DNA from: Pseudomonadota bacterium
GTDB lineage: Bacteria > Pseudomonadota > Alphaproteobacteria > Azospirillales > Azospirillaceae
DNA: 7,258 nucleotides
Assembly (NCBI GenBank): GCA_023416195.1
Contig: JAEZID010000289.1
Span: forward strand, 1 to 7,258
Reading direction: 5' to 3'
Positions 6,219 through 7,258 of the stretch are shown here, one piece after another; positions within the stretch are counted from its first letter, which is position 1, and each line of letters starts with the position of its first letter. A program made the position numbers and the translations under genes. The notes beneath the pieces were generated by a model that was given only the letters and a program-made list of their open reading frames with translations, did no database searches and was not told the origin of the DNA.

Positions 6219-7143
6219 GATGCACCTCGTTCCATCCCAGGCGACCCACCAGCCAGCTCACCGCGAAGACGCCGCCAAGCATGACGACGGCGATGGCGCT
6301 GGCGTAGCCCCAGTAGGAGAAGTTGAACGCCTCGATGAAGCCGTAATAGTTGGTGACCTCCGTCGCGGTGCCCGGCCCGCCGTTGGTCAGGACGTAGATC
6401 AGCGGAAAGGCCTTCAGGCTGTCGATCAAACGAAACAGGCCGCAGACGACCAGCGCCGGACGCAGGTAGGCCAGGATGATGTGGCGGAACACCTGCCAGC
6501 GGTTCGCCCCGTCGATGCGCGCCGCCTCCAGCGGCTCGTCCGGGATCAGTTGCAGCGTCGCCAGCACCATCAGCATGGTGAAGGGGAACCACTGCCACGT
6601 CTCCGCCACAGCGATGGCCCAGATCGCCAGGCCCGGATCGGTGATCAGGGAGTCGAACGGCAGCCCCACCTCCTCCAGCAGCCGGTGCAGCGGGCTGACG
6701 TCCGGCGTGTAGAGGATCTTCCAGATCAGCGCGACCACGATGGGCGGCAGCACCATGGGAACCAGGAAGGCGGTGCGGATCGCCTCGAAGAAGCGGGCGC
6801 GGACGTTCAGCAGCAGGGCCACTCCCAGCCCCACCGCCAGTTGCAGCCCGACGCTGGTCGCCGACAGATGAAGCTGCAGCAGGACCGAATTGTGGAACCG
6901 TCCGTCCCGCAGCAGTTCCCGGTAGTTGCCGAGCGGGTCGGAGAAGTCGAAGACCGTGCTGGGGTTCACGAGGCTCAGCGGGGTCAGGCTGACGCCGAGC
7001 AGGAACACCCCCGGCAGCAGCGTGATGACTCCCAGCACGACCAATGCCGGCAGCAACCCCGCCAGATAGGCGCGGCGGCGGCTGCGCTCCCAGCCGTCCA
7101 ACCGGCGGTCCGCTTTCGGTCGCGCCGGATTTAGAAAGGCCAT
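6211..7143 (-). CDS. Carbohydrate-type ABC transporter permease, MalF/UgpA family
   Basis: This is the first inner-membrane subunit of the - strand importer. The 310-aa protein has a basic N-terminus (1-25), a first hydrophobic segment at about 26-52, a periplasmic stretch (FSDPLGNYRELLRDGRFHNS, about 67-86), and several more membrane segments to about residue 300. The EAA loop is at about 203-228 (EPLEAARIDGANRWQVFRHI). LTNGGPGTATEVTNYYGFIEAF (252-273) is the conserved block just after it in UgpA/sugar-type permeases, here with NYYGF following the usual GGPGTAT. The ATG at 7143 is supported by GGGGGAGGG at 7151-7159 with 7 nt spacing; an ATG at 7163 is out of frame. The gene follows the binding-protein gene by 28 nt and overlaps the next permease by 8 nt. 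The family call is firm; the substrate is open. Confidence 0.92.
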   Translation of the reverse strand: MAFLNPARPKADRRLDGWERSRRRAYLAGLLPALVVLGVITLLPGVFLLGVSLTPLSLVNPSTVFDFSDPLGNYRELLRDGRFHNSVLLQLHLSATSVGLQLAVGLGVALLLNVRARFFEAIRTAFLVPMVLPPIVVALIWKILYTPDVSPLHRLLEEVGLPFDSLITDPGLAIWAIAVAETWQWFPFTMLMVLATLQLIPDEPLEAARIDGANRWQVFRHIILAYLRPALVVCGLFRLIDSLKAFPLIYVLTNGGPGTATEVTNYYGFIEAFNFSYWGYASAIAVVMLGGVFAVSWLVGRLGWNEVHHD

Positions 7144-7150
7144 GGCCGTG

Positions 7151-7159
7151 CCCTCCCCC
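7151..7159 (-). promoter_or_regulatory. Shine-Dalgarno GGGGGAGGG for the first permease
   Basis: This lies in the 28-nt gap after the binding-protein stop, 7 nt before the permease ATG. It supports the annotated start. The short gap holds no visible terminator or attenuating hairpin, as expected inside an operon. Confidence 0.6.
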
Positions 7160-7171
7160 GCATCCCGCCCG

Positions 7172-7258
7172 TCAGATGGCGACGCCGGCGCGCCGCAGGT
7201 CGGTGATCGACCCGGCCTGCGCCTGCTCGATGGCCTGCTTCGGCGAAAGCTGGCCGGA
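7172..7258 (-). CDS. Extracellular solute-binding protein, last 28 residues (5' part outside window)
   Basis: Reading the - strand inward from the window edge gives an open frame ending SGQLSPKQAIEQAQAG then SITDLRRAGVAI and TGA at 7174-7172. The pattern G-x-L-S-P-K-x-A-hydrophobic-x-x-A-Q is the usual C-terminal helix of family 1 (sugar-type) extracellular solute-binding proteins. Its position directly ahead of a MalF-like permease is where such a gene normally sits. It would be the periplasmic receptor of the - strand importer and would define its substrate, but too little is present to name a ligand. The call rests on a short tail plus context. Confidence 0.7.
   Translation of the reverse strand, partial: SGQLSPKQAIEQAQAGSITDLRRAGVAI

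Noticed and set aside
4284..6284. A 666-codon open frame on the + strand opposite the MalK- and MalG-like genes
   Set aside because: It is rich in Arg, Gln, Gly, His and Pro with no recognisable domain, and lies antisense to two genes with intact family motifs. Long stop-free shadow frames are normal in GC-rich DNA.
5917..7134. A 405-codon open frame on the + strand opposite the two permease genes
   Set aside because: It is low-complexity, Gln/His/Arg-rich and without hydrophobic or catalytic motifs, whereas the - strand frames encode membrane proteins with EAA loops.
1..7258. A novel defence, mobile or RNA-based system hidden in the window
   Set aside because: Genes of known families fill almost all of it and gaps are 46 nt or less. 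No repeats, inverted ends, tRNA-like folds or CRISPR-like spacing were seen.

Overview
This is a GC-rich (roughly two-thirds G+C by eye), densely packed bacterial window with short intergenic gaps. Codon use, the spacing of Shine-Dalgarno sequences and the protein families suggest an alphaproteobacterium, with Azospirillum or a related Rhodospirillales genus as the best guess. That taxonomic call is an inference from family resemblance and was not tested by a search.

The left 4.2 kb, on the + strand, is an organosulfur-scavenging cluster. It holds the C-terminal part of a choline-sulfatase (betC), then a complete taurine dioxygenase (tauD), then a complete SsuACB/TauACB-type ABC importer: periplasmic binding protein, permease and ATPase. 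The importer genes are tightly packed (12 and 4 nt apart), each with a good ribosome binding site. Together they could bring in a sulfonate or sulfate ester and release sulfite from taurine (TauD) and sulfate plus choline from choline-O-sulfate (BetC).

The right 3 kb, on the - strand, is a second, unrelated ABC importer of the carbohydrate-uptake type (MalFGK/UgpAEC-like). Read in its transcription direction it holds the last 28 residues of a binding protein at the window edge, a MalF/UgpA-like permease, a MalG/UgpE-like permease overlapping it by 8 nt, and a MalK/UgpC-like ATPase with a TOBE-type tail. Its substrate cannot be told from the window. The two operons converge on a 30-nt gap at about 4218-4247 with no visible hairpin terminator.

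No RNA genes, mobile elements, CRISPR arrays or obvious repeats were seen, and no intergenic stretch exceeds 46 nt. All families are known. The interest lies in the gene combination (sulfatase plus dioxygenase plus one sulfonate-type importer), the divergent pocket region of the binding protein, and the unassigned neighbouring transporter.
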